Source: Paludibacteraceae bacterium
GTDB lineage: Bacteria; Bacteroidota; Bacteroidia; Bacteroidales; Paludibacteraceae
Length of the DNA stretch: 64,000 nucleotides
Direction: 5' to 3'
Assembly: GCA_017479885.1 (NCBI GenBank)
Contig: JAFVBR010000002.1
Location: 159,095-223,094, forward strand
The notes under the pieces were generated by a model. The model saw only the letters and a list, made by a program, of their open reading frames with translations, did no database searches and was not told the origin of the DNA. The first letter of the stretch is position 1. Each line of letters begins with the position of its first letter. Shown here piece by piece: positions 8,370 through 18,433 of this stretch. The position numbers were made by a program, and so were the translations under genes.

Positions 8370-9866
8370 ATGAGGAGAATAATTATTGTCATAATATTAA
8401 TGAGTGTCTGTTATGCAGTGCGGGCAAATACTTGGTTCGTTGGTTTTCGCGACAAGAACGGCACAACGGGAAAGATAGACAATCCATCGGAGTATCTGTC
8501 GGAACGTGCTCTTGAACGCAGACAAGCCCAAGGCATATCAATCGACTCGACCGATCTGCCTGTAAGCCGGATATACACGGACTCTTTGAAAGCACTGGGC
8601 GTCAGGATACTATATACCATCAAATGGCTTAACGGTGCAGTGATTACAGCCGACACAAGTTTCAATGCCGATGTGATACTGAAACTCGAGTTTGTGAATA
8701 TGGTGCAACTGACCAAACGCGACAACATACCTATTTCGGCAGCAGCAAGAAGAAAATTACATGAAGAGAATTCTTCCGTTAGTCTTATGCCTGCAACGGA
8801 AGCAATAAGAGAATACGAGAATATGCTTCATCTGGACTCGCTCCACAAACTTGGATTCCATGGCCAGGGCAAGATGATTTCCATTCTGGACAATGGTTTT
8901 GCACTTGCAGACAAACTGCCTTGGTTTGTTCACTCCAGAAAGAATGTTGCCGCTACATTCGACATTGTGAAACCCGATGGTAACGTATATGACTCCGGGA
9001 CTCACGGAGCAATGGTATTCTCGGTGATATCGGGCGTTAAAGAAGACACTATCATCGGCACCGCGTCAGAAGCATCATATTGCCTTTTCCATACCGAGGA
9101 CGATACATCGGAATCACTACTGGAGCCTGACAATATGGTCAGGGCTTTCGAGATTGCTGATTCTATAGGAACAGACATCATAACATCATCGCTCGGTTAC
9201 AACCTGTTCGATGACTCTCTCAGCAACTTCACATATCAGGATATGGACGGTAAGACCGCACGCTGTTCAAGAGCTGCCACTATTGCCGCCGATAAAGGCA
9301 TATTAGTATGCATAGCAGCGGGCAACGAGGCTAACAAGCCATGGCATTACATCTGTGCACCCGCTGATGCAGAAGAAATATTGACAGTAGGCGGAGTGGA
9401 TCTGAACCTGCAGCACAGCACATTCTCTTCGGCAGGTCCAAGTGTTGACGGGCGAATCAAGCCTGATGTGTGCGCATTAGGCACAGGAGTGCCAATATAT
9501 TACGACGGGTTCAAACGGTCAAATGGCACATCTTTCGCCACACCTATCATTGCAGGTGCCGCGGCTTCACTTTGGTCTGCACTGCCGGAACTGACAGTCA
9601 AACAATTAAGAGAAAGAATCATACACTACAGCGACCGCTATAAGAATCCTGACAACGAATATGGCTACGGCATTCCCAACCTGATAGCGGCCTACTATGA
9701 CACGCCGACCGGCATTACATATACAACTACAGACGAAAACAAATCAATTGCCATATACAACATAAACGGAAACTATTTAGGCGGCGATACAAACGTATTG
9801 CCTAAAGGAATATACATAGTTCGCCAGAACGGAGAGGTGAGAAAGATAGTGAAGATTGAGAAATAA
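8370..9866 (+). CDS. Secreted subtilisin-like serine protease (S8) with sorting tail
   Basis: 498 residues, start ATG 8370, 11 bp after rlmD. Signal peptide (IIIVIILMSVCYAVRA). A propeptide-like region reaches to about 155. The S8 triad is visible: Asp in SILDNGF (about 173), His in GTHGAMV (about 211) and Ser in NGTSFATP (about 386), with the oxyanion Asn region in AAGNEA. The last 45 residues (IYNINGNYLGG ... GIYIVRQNGEVRKIVKI) resemble a type IX secretion C-terminal domain, so it is probably exported to the cell surface. Substrate unknown. Confidence 0.9.
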   Translation: MRRIIIVIILMSVCYAVRANTWFVGFRDKNGTTGKIDNPSEYLSERALERRQAQGISIDSTDLPVSRIYTDSLKALGVRILYTIKWLNGAVITADTSFNADVILKLEFVNMVQLTKRDNIPISAAARRKLHEENSSVSLMPATEAIREYENMLHLDSLHKLGFHGQGKMISILDNGFALADKLPWFVHSRKNVAATFDIVKPDGNVYDSGTHGAMVFSVISGVKEDTIIGTASEASYCLFHTEDDTSESLLEPDNMVRAFEIADSIGTDIITSSLGYNLFDDSLSNFTYQDMDGKTARCSRAATIAADKGILVCIAAGNEANKPWHYICAPADAEEILTVGGVDLNLQHSTFSSAGPSVDGRIKPDVCALGTGVPIYYDGFKRSNGTSFATPIIAGAAASLWSALPELTVKQLRERIIHYSDRYKNPDNEYGYGIPNLIAAYYDTPTGITYTTTDENKSIAIYNINGNYLGGDTNVLPKGIYIVRQNGEVRKIVKIEK

Positions 9867-9870
9867 AAAA

Positions 9871-9967
9871 GGGCAAGCTTACTACATCGCACCGCTACAA
9901 CCTCCTACCCTTGCTTCGGTCAAGACCTGGGGGAATTCAGAGGGAGCTGGTCGTGTAGGACTTACCC
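9871..9967 (-). ncRNA. ffs: Signal recognition particle RNA (4.5S type)
   Basis: Read on the minus strand, the 97-nt segment folds as one long hairpin. The ends pair as GGGUAAG with CUUGCCC; inner stems include CUACA/UGUAG and CUCC/GGAGG. The apical domain keeps the Ffh-binding parts AGG and AGCA (AGGUCUUGACCGAAGCA). The tip between them, UCUUGACCGA, lacks the usual GGAA tetraloop. A strong promoter ends 6 bp upstream. It partners Ffh/FtsY in co-translational membrane targeting. It converges on the subtilase gene. Confidence 0.88.
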
Positions 9968-9972
9968 GACTG

Positions 9973-10004
9973 CAAAAGTACTGCTATTTTTTGACATACA
10001 CAAA
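9973..10004 (-). promoter_or_regulatory. Promoter of the SRP RNA gene
   Basis: On the minus strand: TTTG (10004-10001), 20 bp, TACTTTTG (9980-9973). It places the start point at about 9967, exactly at the 5' end of the predicted SRP RNA stem, and so fixes the strand. Confidence 0.85.
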
Positions 10005-10074
10005 TTTTTTTGAAAAATCATTCCTCACACTCTGTTGACTATCGCTTTATCTGCTTATAAACATAAGACACACC

Positions 10075-11490
10075 GTGCTATCAGATTTTCTTGTAAACAG
10101 AATAGAATCAGAGTTGTCATTCACACCTAATGAAGGACAAACTGAATTGCTCAGGAAACTTGCTGCTTTCCTCATCAAACAAGAGGACAACAAGTTGTTT
10201 CTGCTACGAGGATATGCAGGTACAGGAAAAACATCAGTGATTGCAGCATTGGTGAGGGCATTGCACAAACTACGTCAGAAAACCGTGCTCCTTGCCCCAA
10301 CCGGCAGAGCTGCAAAAGTGATAGCCGCCTATTCCGGTTTTCCGGCATATACGGTTCACAAGCAGATATATCGTCAGAAAAGCATGGGAGAAGACAGTTT
10401 TTCTCTCTCATACAACTCAGCCCAAGATACCGTTTTCATAGTGGATGAGGCCTCAATGCTCTCCAACACTCGCGGTGAGAACTCAGCTTTCGGATCAGGC
10501 TGCCTGCTTGACGACCTGCTTCAATACGTGTTCTCAGGGCGCAATTGTTCGCTTATATTAATCGGTGACGATGCTCAGTTGCCTCCTGTAGGACAGACGG
10601 ACAGCCCGGCTTTGAACGAAGAGTGGCTCAGAGGATACGGAATAGACTTGACTTGTCATACGCTCACACAAGTGGCAAGACAGGCTCTCGAGAGCGGAAT
10701 ACTGAGCAATGCAACTATGCTGCGCCAACGGCTTCAGGAAGGCAAAGTGGATTCGCTGCCGGTTTTCCAGACCGACCAATATAACGATATCCGACACCTC
10801 AGCGGCTCAGACATGACTGAAGAGATAGAACGCGCATACAGGGAAGCAGGAATAGAAGAAACTATGATTGTAACCCGCACCAACAGACGCATGAATCTTT
10901 ATAACCAAGGTATCAGAGCACGAATATTGTGGAAGGAAGAAGAAGTTACAGGAGGCGACAGACTGATGGTAACTAAAAACAACTATTACTGGACAAAACA
11001 ATACGAAGGAATAGATTTCCTTGCCAATGGAGACATCTTCGAAGCTGTCAGAATAAGGAATATCAGAGAAATATACGATTTCCGATTTGCGGATGCATCG
11101 CTCAAAGCAGTGGATTACGACTGGGAGATAGATGCCGTCATCTGGCTCGACACATTGTTTACAAACTCACCGGACGAAGCATACCGGATGCAAAGAGAAC
11201 TATTCAGCAGGATTGCAGAGGACTACCCAGAAATCCGTACAAAAAAAGAACTCGTGAAAACCATAATGGACAATCCTTATTACAACGCATTACAAGTTAA
11301 ACATGCATACGCTGTCACATGCCACAAAGCCCAAGGCGGACAATGGAAGCGAGTATTCATTGACCAAGGAACCATTACTGAGGAACTACTCGGAACAGAT
11401 TATTACAGATGGCTTTATACAGCCCTTACACGCGCTACCGAGCAAGTGTACCTTATCAATTTTCCTAAGAAACAACATACAAACAAATAA
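10075..11490 (+). CDS. RecD-like superfamily 1 DNA helicase
   Basis: 471 residues. The start is GTG at 10075; no ATG lies near and the N-terminus then matches the family. Walker A GYAGTGKTS (about 46-54), Walker B FIVDEAS (about 120-126), motif III GDDAQLPPVG (about 163-172) and the UvrD_C_2 motifs AVTCHKAQGGQW (about 413-424) and YTALTRA (about 446-452). This is the short AAA_30/RecD-like type common in Bacteroidota, without RecBC beside it. Likely a 5'-3' DNA helicase in repair or recombination. Confidence 0.88.
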   Translation: MLSDFLVNRIESELSFTPNEGQTELLRKLAAFLIKQEDNKLFLLRGYAGTGKTSVIAALVRALHKLRQKTVLLAPTGRAAKVIAAYSGFPAYTVHKQIYRQKSMGEDSFSLSYNSAQDTVFIVDEASMLSNTRGENSAFGSGCLLDDLLQYVFSGRNCSLILIGDDAQLPPVGQTDSPALNEEWLRGYGIDLTCHTLTQVARQALESGILSNATMLRQRLQEGKVDSLPVFQTDQYNDIRHLSGSDMTEEIERAYREAGIEETMIVTRTNRRMNLYNQGIRARILWKEEEVTGGDRLMVTKNNYYWTKQYEGIDFLANGDIFEAVRIRNIREIYDFRFADASLKAVDYDWEIDAVIWLDTLFTNSPDEAYRMQRELFSRIAEDYPEIRTKKELVKTIMDNPYYNALQVKHAYAVTCHKAQGGQWKRVFIDQGTITEELLGTDYYRWLYTALTRATEQVYLINFPKKQHTNK

Positions 11491-11555
11491 AGTAATTATC
11501 TTCTTGCAAAAAGAATAATACGGATTTTTAACAGAAAAAAATAAAATAATTCTTT

Positions 11556-11583
11556 TAACTTTGTATATTTATTATTACCTTTG
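11556..11583 (+). promoter_or_regulatory. Promoter region of the lipoprotein-OmpA operon
   Basis: Two -7-like boxes, TAACTTTG (11556-11563) and TACCTTTG (11576-11583), lie in a very AT-rich stretch. The second has only a T-rich -33 region about 19 bp upstream. The leader to 11673 would be about 85 nt. Confidence 0.5.
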
Positions 11584-11672
11584 TAGCCTGAAACAAACCA
11601 ATGCTGACTATTCAGCATCTAAGTAAATATATAAGTTACAGATAATCATCAACCTAAAAAAATAAAACATTT

Positions 11673-13487
11673 ATGAAAAAAACAAAACTAAGCAACATTG
11701 TAGTCTTGTCTATGGCATTAGGTACAATGTTTGTTTCGGGCTGCAAGTCAGATGTTGATTTCAGCAATATAGACAAAAAGGCTGAGATTGATATGGCATT
11801 AGCATTGCCCGTGGGTTCAATGTCTGCCAAAATCAACGACTTCATAGGCAGCGAGCAAGTTCGTGAGCACCTTGAAGTAAATGACGAAGGAGTGCTACAA
11901 TTCAACTTTGACTACGATATTTCGCGTCCTTACACAACTATTGATGTGAAAGACTACATGGCTAAGGCCGACCAGTCAATAACAATAAAAAGCCAAACAG
12001 GCGCAACAATTACCGGCGCCACAACTCTTGTTTTACCAATCGTGCTCACTTTAGACGATTGCAACACCCCTGAAAAGATTGCAGAATTCGGGCGTATAGA
12101 CAGCATGCTTGTATCCGATATCAAGTTCATAACCACATTGTCACTTGAATCATGGAGTCTGAATAAGGATTATGTCTCCAACGTACGCTTGGTATTGAAG
12201 GACGGCTTCAACCGCTCGGGCGGAGCCATGTATGAACTTGATTTCGAAGACTTCGGCAAGCCGATAGAAATAGAGATTCACGATTTCTATGCAAGTCTTG
12301 TTAAAGACAAGAGCCTTGTTCCTACAACAAAAGACGCAGCAGACCAGAATGTGGGTAACGAATTACATTGCGAGATTCAGATGATACTGAGCAGCAGCAC
12401 AAGCGCCATAGTGGGTGATGATTCAAAGATTAATGTCAATATGCACACAGAGGATATGAAGTATGAAGCAATATGGGGTTACTTCATTCCTGGCAACAAG
12501 ATGCGTGAACAAGGTACAGAAGATATCGCCTCCGACCTTGACAACTGGTCAAAGTTGAAGAAATGTACTTTGATGCTTGCAAAACCACGAATTGATATTT
12601 GGGCAACGACCCAGATAGTAGCCCCACTGGTAATCAAAATAAACGAGATTTCCGTAACATCATCCGAATCCGTACTTACAGAGAAAGCACACTTTGCGGA
12701 AGGAGATCACACCACGTGGCACTATATCACACCTAACATTTACCACTCTCAGTTCCAAACACGCCCCGGCATAACCTACAGTGCACCGTATTATATGACA
12801 GAAGATCCCACACAAGGTGATCTTGCACGTCTCTTCCGTATCCGTCCGGACCTATTGAATTATGATTTCGACATAGAAGTTGATCCTGACAACCGTCATC
12901 TGCAACACCGCATCACTCCGAATTCTAATATTGACCTATCCACCAAGATGCATATTCCTCTTTGTTTCAACAAGGGCATGGAGCTCAACTACTGCGACAC
13001 GGCAAACGATGTAGAGATAAATCTGAATCTTGATTCTATTGTTAAAGATGTGCAAATTATGGATTCTCTCAAGGCTACCGACATAAAACTCCGTCTGCTT
13101 GCCGAAAGCACTATTCCACTTGATGTCAAGGCAGGTTTCAGTTTTCTCGATGAGTTTGACCAACCTATTGACTTCAGCAATCTCATCGACAACGATACCA
13201 TATATATAAAGGCACCCACAGAATTGATTCAGGGTGTAGTCAACCCTGACAAACCCGGTAAAACAGAGATTATCATAAACATATCAAAAGAAGAGTTTGA
13301 CAAACTTCGCTTAATCAAGAAAATCAAATATGATGCATACCTGATGACCAACAACCAAACTTTCGATGACAATCCGGGGACGAGATACGTATCGCTTCTG
13401 CCTTCTTCCGGTTTGAAGATAAACATAGGCGCTTCAGCAAATCTGGAAGCACTGCTCAATCTCGATTTCAATAGTGAAAAGAAATAA
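11673..13487 (+). CDS. Large uncharacterised outer-membrane lipoprotein
   Basis: 604 residues. Signal peptide with lipobox VSGC (Cys about residue 24). The body is beta-rich and contains no motif I recognise; it keeps repeating aspartate-rich turn segments (SDVDFSNIDKK, DLDNWSK, DVEINLNLDSIV). It lies 17 bp before the OmpA gene on the same strand, so it probably acts with that protein in the cell envelope. Function unknown. Confidence 0.8.
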   Translation: MKKTKLSNIVVLSMALGTMFVSGCKSDVDFSNIDKKAEIDMALALPVGSMSAKINDFIGSEQVREHLEVNDEGVLQFNFDYDISRPYTTIDVKDYMAKADQSITIKSQTGATITGATTLVLPIVLTLDDCNTPEKIAEFGRIDSMLVSDIKFITTLSLESWSLNKDYVSNVRLVLKDGFNRSGGAMYELDFEDFGKPIEIEIHDFYASLVKDKSLVPTTKDAADQNVGNELHCEIQMILSSSTSAIVGDDSKINVNMHTEDMKYEAIWGYFIPGNKMREQGTEDIASDLDNWSKLKKCTLMLAKPRIDIWATTQIVAPLVIKINEISVTSSESVLTEKAHFAEGDHTTWHYITPNIYHSQFQTRPGITYSAPYYMTEDPTQGDLARLFRIRPDLLNYDFDIEVDPDNRHLQHRITPNSNIDLSTKMHIPLCFNKGMELNYCDTANDVEINLNLDSIVKDVQIMDSLKATDIKLRLLAESTIPLDVKAGFSFLDEFDQPIDFSNLIDNDTIYIKAPTELIQGVVNPDKPGKTEIIINISKEEFDKLRLIKKIKYDAYLMTNNQTFDDNPGTRYVSLLPSSGLKINIGASANLEALLNLDFNSEKK

Positions 13488-13496
13488 TTTAGCAAC

Positions 13497-13502
13497 AGGA
13501 GG
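13497..13502 (+). promoter_or_regulatory. Strong ribosome binding site AGGAGG
   Basis: A perfect AGGAGG precedes the OmpA gene, which is unusual here because most genes in this window lack one. Spacing is 8 nt to ATG 13511 and only 2 nt to ATG 13505, so 13511 is the better start. Confidence 0.7.
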
Positions 13503-13504
13503 AC

Positions 13505-16309
13505 ATGAATATGAATAACTTAATCCGTAAATCAATTCTCGCTGTTGTTTTGACAGCAATCACATTGGCAGCCACTGCCCAGCAGCAAGTTAACACATTG
13601 TATTTTCTGGAGAACGCGCCAGTAAGACAATATATCAACCCCGCCTTTACGCCTATAAGCTCGTTCTACCTCAGTCTGCCAGTCATCGGTTACACAAGCC
13701 TCTGGGCTGGTAATGCCGGCTACAAATCCATTACTCCGAGCGATGTCGTTTTCAACAATGCTGCCGGTCAAGCCATCACTGTCCTGCATCCTGATGCTGA
13801 TCGTCAGAAATTTCTCAACAACCTCCGTAAGACGACTCTTATTGACATGGATTTGCAGACTAATATATTCAGTTTCGGTTTCAGATTCAAGGACTATAAC
13901 TATCTGCATATAAGCGTCAACGAGCGCATTGATGGTGGAGTTGCACTGCCTAAAGACCTGTTTACTTTCCTTCTTGGAGGTGGTATGAAAGATTTATCAG
14001 GTGGTGACAACCGGCTTAATCTTACTTCACTTGGAGCAGGTGCGTCAGCCTATACTGAGATTGGACTGGGTTATACACGAGAGATTAACGAGAAATGGAG
14101 TGTCGGCGGAAAACTCAAGTTTCTTGCAGGTACTGCATATATGGGTGTAGTAAACAATGAGTTTAGCATGAATCCCACAGCCGAACAATGGGATGTCTAT
14201 GGCAATGGTAACCTCTACATGTCAATGCCACTTATTCAAATGCCCGACCACATGCCGACCTACAATGAATTGCAGAATGTTGATTCTTTATTAGGATTCA
14301 GTGAGACATACAACAATTTAGACCTGAAAAAAGATTGGAAGAAACTTATCAAGCCCGCCGGTATGGGTGGAGCAATTGATCTCGGTTTTACATACAAGCC
14401 GATAGAACAACTTGCTATTACAGCGTCTGTCACTGACCTCGGATTTATATCATGGAAAGGTGCAAAATACAACTACAACATCAATGGTACTTTCGACGGT
14501 GTTGGTGAAATCAAATATAACGATTATGTTAATGCCGAAGGCGATTTCGATGCCGACATACTGAAAGATACACTCAGCAACCGCTTCAAAGATTTCTATC
14601 AGAACATGGTGACCGGAACTCATGCAGGCGATCGCTTCGCACGCATGATTTCCGCCAAACTCAATGTCGGTTTCGATGCAAATTTCTGGGATAATCGTGT
14701 AGGAATAGGCGTTTATTCTCGCACACGTTTCTTCAATAAGCAAGTTTATGAAGAAGTCACTCTTGGTGCCGCATTCCGACCTGTTCACTGGTTTAATATT
14801 GCCGCATCCTATTCTTTCATCAACGGTAAATGGCACACAATAGGTGCTGCACTCGGTATCGTGACATACGAGGGACTCGGTTTGTTCCTTGCGGCTGATT
14901 ACATTCCACTTAGTTACGCCAAAGCTGATGTCGGAGACAAAAGCCGCAACATTGTTCCATATCACAACAACGGACTGAACTTGGCATTCGGTTTGAACCT
15001 TGTTATTGGTCATAAAAGCAGACGCGACAAAGACCATGATGGTGTTTACGACAAATATGACCTCTGTCCTGAGACTCCGAGAAAAGTTATTGTAGACAAA
15101 GACGGCTGCCCACTTGACACCGATGGTGATGGGGTGCCGGACTATTTGGACGAATGTCCAGATACTCCCGAAGCTGCCCGAGGATTGGTTGATGAGAAAG
15201 GCTGCCCGATTGATAGTGATGGTGACGGAGTGCCTGACTATCTTGACCAATGTCCCAATACACCTGTTGAGGCGTGGGAACTACTTGATGAGAAAGGCTG
15301 TCCACTTGACACTGACGGCGATGGAGTACCTGACTATCTTGATGAATGTCCAGAAACACCTGCCGCTGCCTGGGGACATGTAGATTCAATCGGCTGCCCG
15401 ATTGATACAGACGGTGACGGAGTGCCTGACTATCTTGACGACTGCCCCGACACACCTAAAGCTGCGAAGGGATACGTTGACAAGCATGGTTGTCTGCTCG
15501 ATTCGGATCTGGACGGGATACCCGACTATCTTGACGAGTGTCCAGACACTCCTCGTCAGGCATACGGATTTGTAGACGAAAAGGGTTGTCTGCTTGACAC
15601 CGACGGTGACGGAGTACCAGATTACAAAGACAGATGCAACGATACACCTGCCGGTACAGAGGTTGACGAGTGGGGCTGCAGTCCAGACTCAGATGGGGAC
15701 GGTGTACCTGATTTTAAAGACGAATGCCCGAACACACCGGCAGCAGCACGCGGCAGAGTTGACGAGAAAGGTTGTGAACTTGATACCGATGCAGACGGAG
15801 TACCAGACTACAAAGACGAGTGCCCCACAATACCCGGCTCAAAGGATAATCACGGATGTCCGACAATAAAGAAGGAAATACGCAATCTTTTAAAGAAAGC
15901 AATGCAAGGTATTCAGTTCGAAACAGGTAAAGCCAATATCAAAAAGACTTCTCACCCGCTTCTCAACCAGATTGCTAACGTATTTATAGAAAATCCCACA
16001 TATAAGGTTGAAGTTCAAGGTCACACCGACAATGTAGGCAAGTCCGAATATAACCAAGATCTTTCAGAGCGTCGTGCTCAGTCGGTACGCAAATATCTGG
16101 TTGGCGCCGGTGTTCCAGAAGATCAACTCACAGCTCACGGCTATGGTGACACTATGCCAATAGAGAGCAACAAGACTGCTGCCGGTCGTGCGAAGAACCG
16201 CCGTGTAGAATTCGTCATCTCCTTTGAAGAAGTAACTTATGAAGAGGTTAACGACCGTGTTCAACAACAAGACACGACAGCAACTACTCAGCAACAAGAC
16301 CAACAATAA
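13505..16309 (+). CDS. OmpA-family protein with DUF5723 barrel and nine TSP3-type calcium repeats
   Basis: 934 residues (932 if translation begins at ATG 13511, which the Shine-Dalgarno site favours). Signal peptide ending ATAQQ. Residues about 25-500 form a DUF5723-type outer-membrane beta-barrel. Then come nine thrombospondin type 3 repeats of the pattern DxDGDGVPDYxDxCP (about 507-785), each with Asp side chains suited to calcium. The C-terminus (about 800-915) is an OmpA domain that binds peptidoglycan (VEVQGHTDNVG, NRRVEFVI). It probably links the outer membrane to the wall with a stiff calcium-loaded spacer. Repeat number is high and could vary between strains. Confidence 0.93.
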   Translation: MNMNNLIRKSILAVVLTAITLAATAQQQVNTLYFLENAPVRQYINPAFTPISSFYLSLPVIGYTSLWAGNAGYKSITPSDVVFNNAAGQAITVLHPDADRQKFLNNLRKTTLIDMDLQTNIFSFGFRFKDYNYLHISVNERIDGGVALPKDLFTFLLGGGMKDLSGGDNRLNLTSLGAGASAYTEIGLGYTREINEKWSVGGKLKFLAGTAYMGVVNNEFSMNPTAEQWDVYGNGNLYMSMPLIQMPDHMPTYNELQNVDSLLGFSETYNNLDLKKDWKKLIKPAGMGGAIDLGFTYKPIEQLAITASVTDLGFISWKGAKYNYNINGTFDGVGEIKYNDYVNAEGDFDADILKDTLSNRFKDFYQNMVTGTHAGDRFARMISAKLNVGFDANFWDNRVGIGVYSRTRFFNKQVYEEVTLGAAFRPVHWFNIAASYSFINGKWHTIGAALGIVTYEGLGLFLAADYIPLSYAKADVGDKSRNIVPYHNNGLNLAFGLNLVIGHKSRRDKDHDGVYDKYDLCPETPRKVIVDKDGCPLDTDGDGVPDYLDECPDTPEAARGLVDEKGCPIDSDGDGVPDYLDQCPNTPVEAWELLDEKGCPLDTDGDGVPDYLDECPETPAAAWGHVDSIGCPIDTDGDGVPDYLDDCPDTPKAAKGYVDKHGCLLDSDLDGIPDYLDECPDTPRQAYGFVDEKGCLLDTDGDGVPDYKDRCNDTPAGTEVDEWGCSPDSDGDGVPDFKDECPNTPAAARGRVDEKGCELDTDADGVPDYKDECPTIPGSKDNHGCPTIKKEIRNLLKKAMQGIQFETGKANIKKTSHPLLNQIANVFIENPTYKVEVQGHTDNVGKSEYNQDLSERRAQSVRKYLVGAGVPEDQLTAHGYGDTMPIESNKTAAGRAKNRRVEFVISFEEVTYEEVNDRVQQQDTTATTQQQDQQ

Positions 16310-16344
16310 CTTACAAAACATATTAACACACAAACATAACAATT

Positions 16345-17061
16345 ATGGGAAGAGCATTTGAATATCGCAAAGCTACCAAACTGAAACGCTGGGGACACAT
16401 GGCGCGTACGTTCACCAAACTCGGCAAAGAAATAACAATAGCAGCACGTGAGGGTGGTCATGATCCAGATATGAATCCTCGTCTGCGCGTGCTAATCCAG
16501 CAGTGCAAAAAAGAAAACATGCCCAAGGAGAATATCGAGCGCGCTATTAAGAAGGCCACTGACAAGTCTTCAGAAGGATACAAAGAAATCAACTATGAGG
16601 GATATGGACCACATGGCATTGCAATCTTCGTTGAAACAGCAACAGACAACAACATGCGTACTGTGGCCAACATCCGTTCTTATTTCACCAAACATGGTGG
16701 TTCACTTGGCACACAAGGTTGCTTGCAGTTCCTATTTGATAGAAAATCTGTATTTACCGTTGCACCGAAAGAAGGTATAGACCTTGATGAACTCGAACTT
16801 GAGTTGATTGATTACGGAGTGGACGAACTTGGTCAGGATGAAGAAGGCAATATTATCATCTATGGTGATTTTGCTTCATATTCACAAATACAAAAATATC
16901 TTGAAGAGAACGGATTTGAAATCAACTCTGCCGAGTTTGTTAGAATACCTAACGACACAAAAACTCTGACTGACGAACAACGCGAGTCTGTACAGAAACT
17001 TATTGACAAGATAGAGGAAGACGAAGACGTTCAGAATGTATTCACCAACATGGCCGACTAA
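16345..17061 (+). CDS. yebC: YebC/PmpR (TACO1) family protein
   Basis: 238 residues, full length. The signature starts at once (GRAFEYRKATKLKRWGHMAR) and continues with NMPKENIERAIKKA and YEGYGPHGIAI. Long annotated as a DNA-binding regulator; members of the family have also been linked to translation of difficult peptide motifs. It lies 35 bp after the OmpA gene and 13 bp before rsmG, so these three may be co-transcribed. Confidence 0.95.
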   Translation: MGRAFEYRKATKLKRWGHMARTFTKLGKEITIAAREGGHDPDMNPRLRVLIQQCKKENMPKENIERAIKKATDKSSEGYKEINYEGYGPHGIAIFVETATDNNMRTVANIRSYFTKHGGSLGTQGCLQFLFDRKSVFTVAPKEGIDLDELELELIDYGVDELGQDEEGNIIIYGDFASYSQIQKYLEENGFEINSAEFVRIPNDTKTLTDEQRESVQKLIDKIEEDEDVQNVFTNMAD

Positions 17062-17074
17062 TCTATACGAATAG

Positions 17075-17704
17075 ATGATAAATATGGAGATAATAAAAAA
17101 ATATTATCCAAATCTGACAGAACACCAGGAGCAGCAAATGGCTGCTCTTGGTGTTCTGTATCCTGAATGGAACAGCAAAATCAATGTAATATCAAGAAAA
17201 GATATTGAGAATCTGTACGAGCACCACATTCTCCACTCTCTTGCAATAGCACGTGTGCTTCGTTTCCGCTCCGGAACATCAATACTTGACATTGGCACCG
17301 GAGGTGGTTTTCCCGGAATACCGCTTGCAATAATGTTTCCAGAATGCCATTTCACTTTGATAGACAGCATTGGAAAGAAAATAAAAGTAGCGCAAGAGAT
17401 TGCCACTGCTATAGGTTTAGATAACGTAAGCTTCAAGCAACTGCGTGCAGAGGAAGAGAAAGGTAAATACGACTTTGTGGTTTCTCGTGCGGTAATGCCT
17501 CTACCTGAACTTGTCAAACTAATACTAAAAAACATAAGTAGGGAACAGCACAATGCCCTACCCAATGGACTTATCTGTCTAAAAGGAGGAGAGTTGTACA
17601 AGGAAACCCGTCCATTCAAAAATATTGCAGAAGTTGTTTCACTGAGTGAGTTTTTCAGTGAGGAATACTTCAAGACCAAAAAGGCGGTTTATATACCTCT
17701 GTAG
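17075..17704 (+). CDS. rsmG: 16S rRNA (guanine-527-N7)-methyltransferase
   Basis: 209 residues. SAM motif ILDIGTGGGFPGIPLA (about 69-84) and the family block FVVSRAVMPLPEL (about 132-144). RsmG methylates N7 of G527 in the 530 loop of 16S rRNA; its loss gives low-level streptomycin resistance in several bacteria. ATG at 17075 or 17084 could be used. It converges on the MBL gene with 45 bp between them. Confidence 0.95.
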   Translation: MINMEIIKKYYPNLTEHQEQQMAALGVLYPEWNSKINVISRKDIENLYEHHILHSLAIARVLRFRSGTSILDIGTGGGFPGIPLAIMFPECHFTLIDSIGKKIKVAQEIATAIGLDNVSFKQLRAEEEKGKYDFVVSRAVMPLPELVKLILKNISREQHNALPNGLICLKGGELYKETRPFKNIAEVVSLSEFFSEEYFKTKKAVYIPL

Positions 17705-17749
17705 AATCAGCTCTATATAGCTATTTCAATTCCCAAGAAATTACCACAA

Positions 17750-18409
17750 CTAAAAGAAATTTATCCTTGAATTTCTTTCGTCCTTTATTGTGGTAGGATT
17801 GCCGTGGCCAGGCAGAACAATTGTATCTTCAGGAAGCAAATAGAGTTTATTCAGACTCTCCATCAGTTGCTGATAATTACCCCCGGGCAAATCTGTTCTT
17901 CCGAATCCGCCTTGGAATATTGTATCACCCGAAAATAACATATTGCTCTTTTCAAACCAGTAGCACACACTACCCTCACTATGCCCGGGTGTAGGGATAA
18001 TCTTCACAACGCAGCCACCATCTATCAGTTCCAAATTCAACAGTAGGTTATCATCTGCCCTACTCTCTATCGGAACATATTCTGTCAAAGGTTTATCCAA
18101 CAAAGGGACTCCGAAAATATTGGCTTGCTCAGGCATCACACGGAACAACCAGTCATCTTTACTTGAGAGAAGCGGCATAACTCTGTATTTCTCATAAACA
18201 AACCTTGCTCCATAAATGTGGTCGATATGAGCATGCGTAAGCAGATGATATTTTATTGTTAAAGCATTAGCGGATACAAATTGTTCAAGCCGTTGCTGTT
18301 CTCTCCTGTCTGAACAACCACAATCAATTAGTAGCGCACTTCCATTGTCGTCAATGAGCAAATAAGTGCACTCACGAAAGAGATTAAAATAGAAGGTTTT
18401 TACTTGCAT
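17750..18409 (-). CDS. MBL-fold metallo-hydrolase, glyoxalase II-like
   Basis: 219 residues. Zinc motif LLTHAHIDHIYG (about 55-66), later metal ligands in TPGHSEGS (about 140) and a final LPGHGNPT (about 200). The length and motif spacing fit the short glyoxalase II-like hydrolases. The substrate is not predictable. It is the last gene of the minus-strand run and follows pnuC by 24 bp. Confidence 0.88.
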   Translation of the reverse strand: MQVKTFYFNLFRECTYLLIDDNGSALLIDCGCSDRREQQRLEQFVSANALTIKYHLLTHAHIDHIYGARFVYEKYRVMPLLSSKDDWLFRVMPEQANIFGVPLLDKPLTEYVPIESRADDNLLLNLELIDGGCVVKIIPTPGHSEGSVCYWFEKSNMLFSGDTIFQGGFGRTDLPGGNYQQLMESLNKLYLLPEDTIVLPGHGNPTTIKDERNSRINFF

Positions 18410-18433
18410 AATGAGAGTCTGATTAATGGCATA

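Noticed and set aside
14450-15250. 266-codon frame opposite the OmpA-family gene
   Set aside because: Antisense shadow of the barrel and calcium-repeat region; no start context or promoter.
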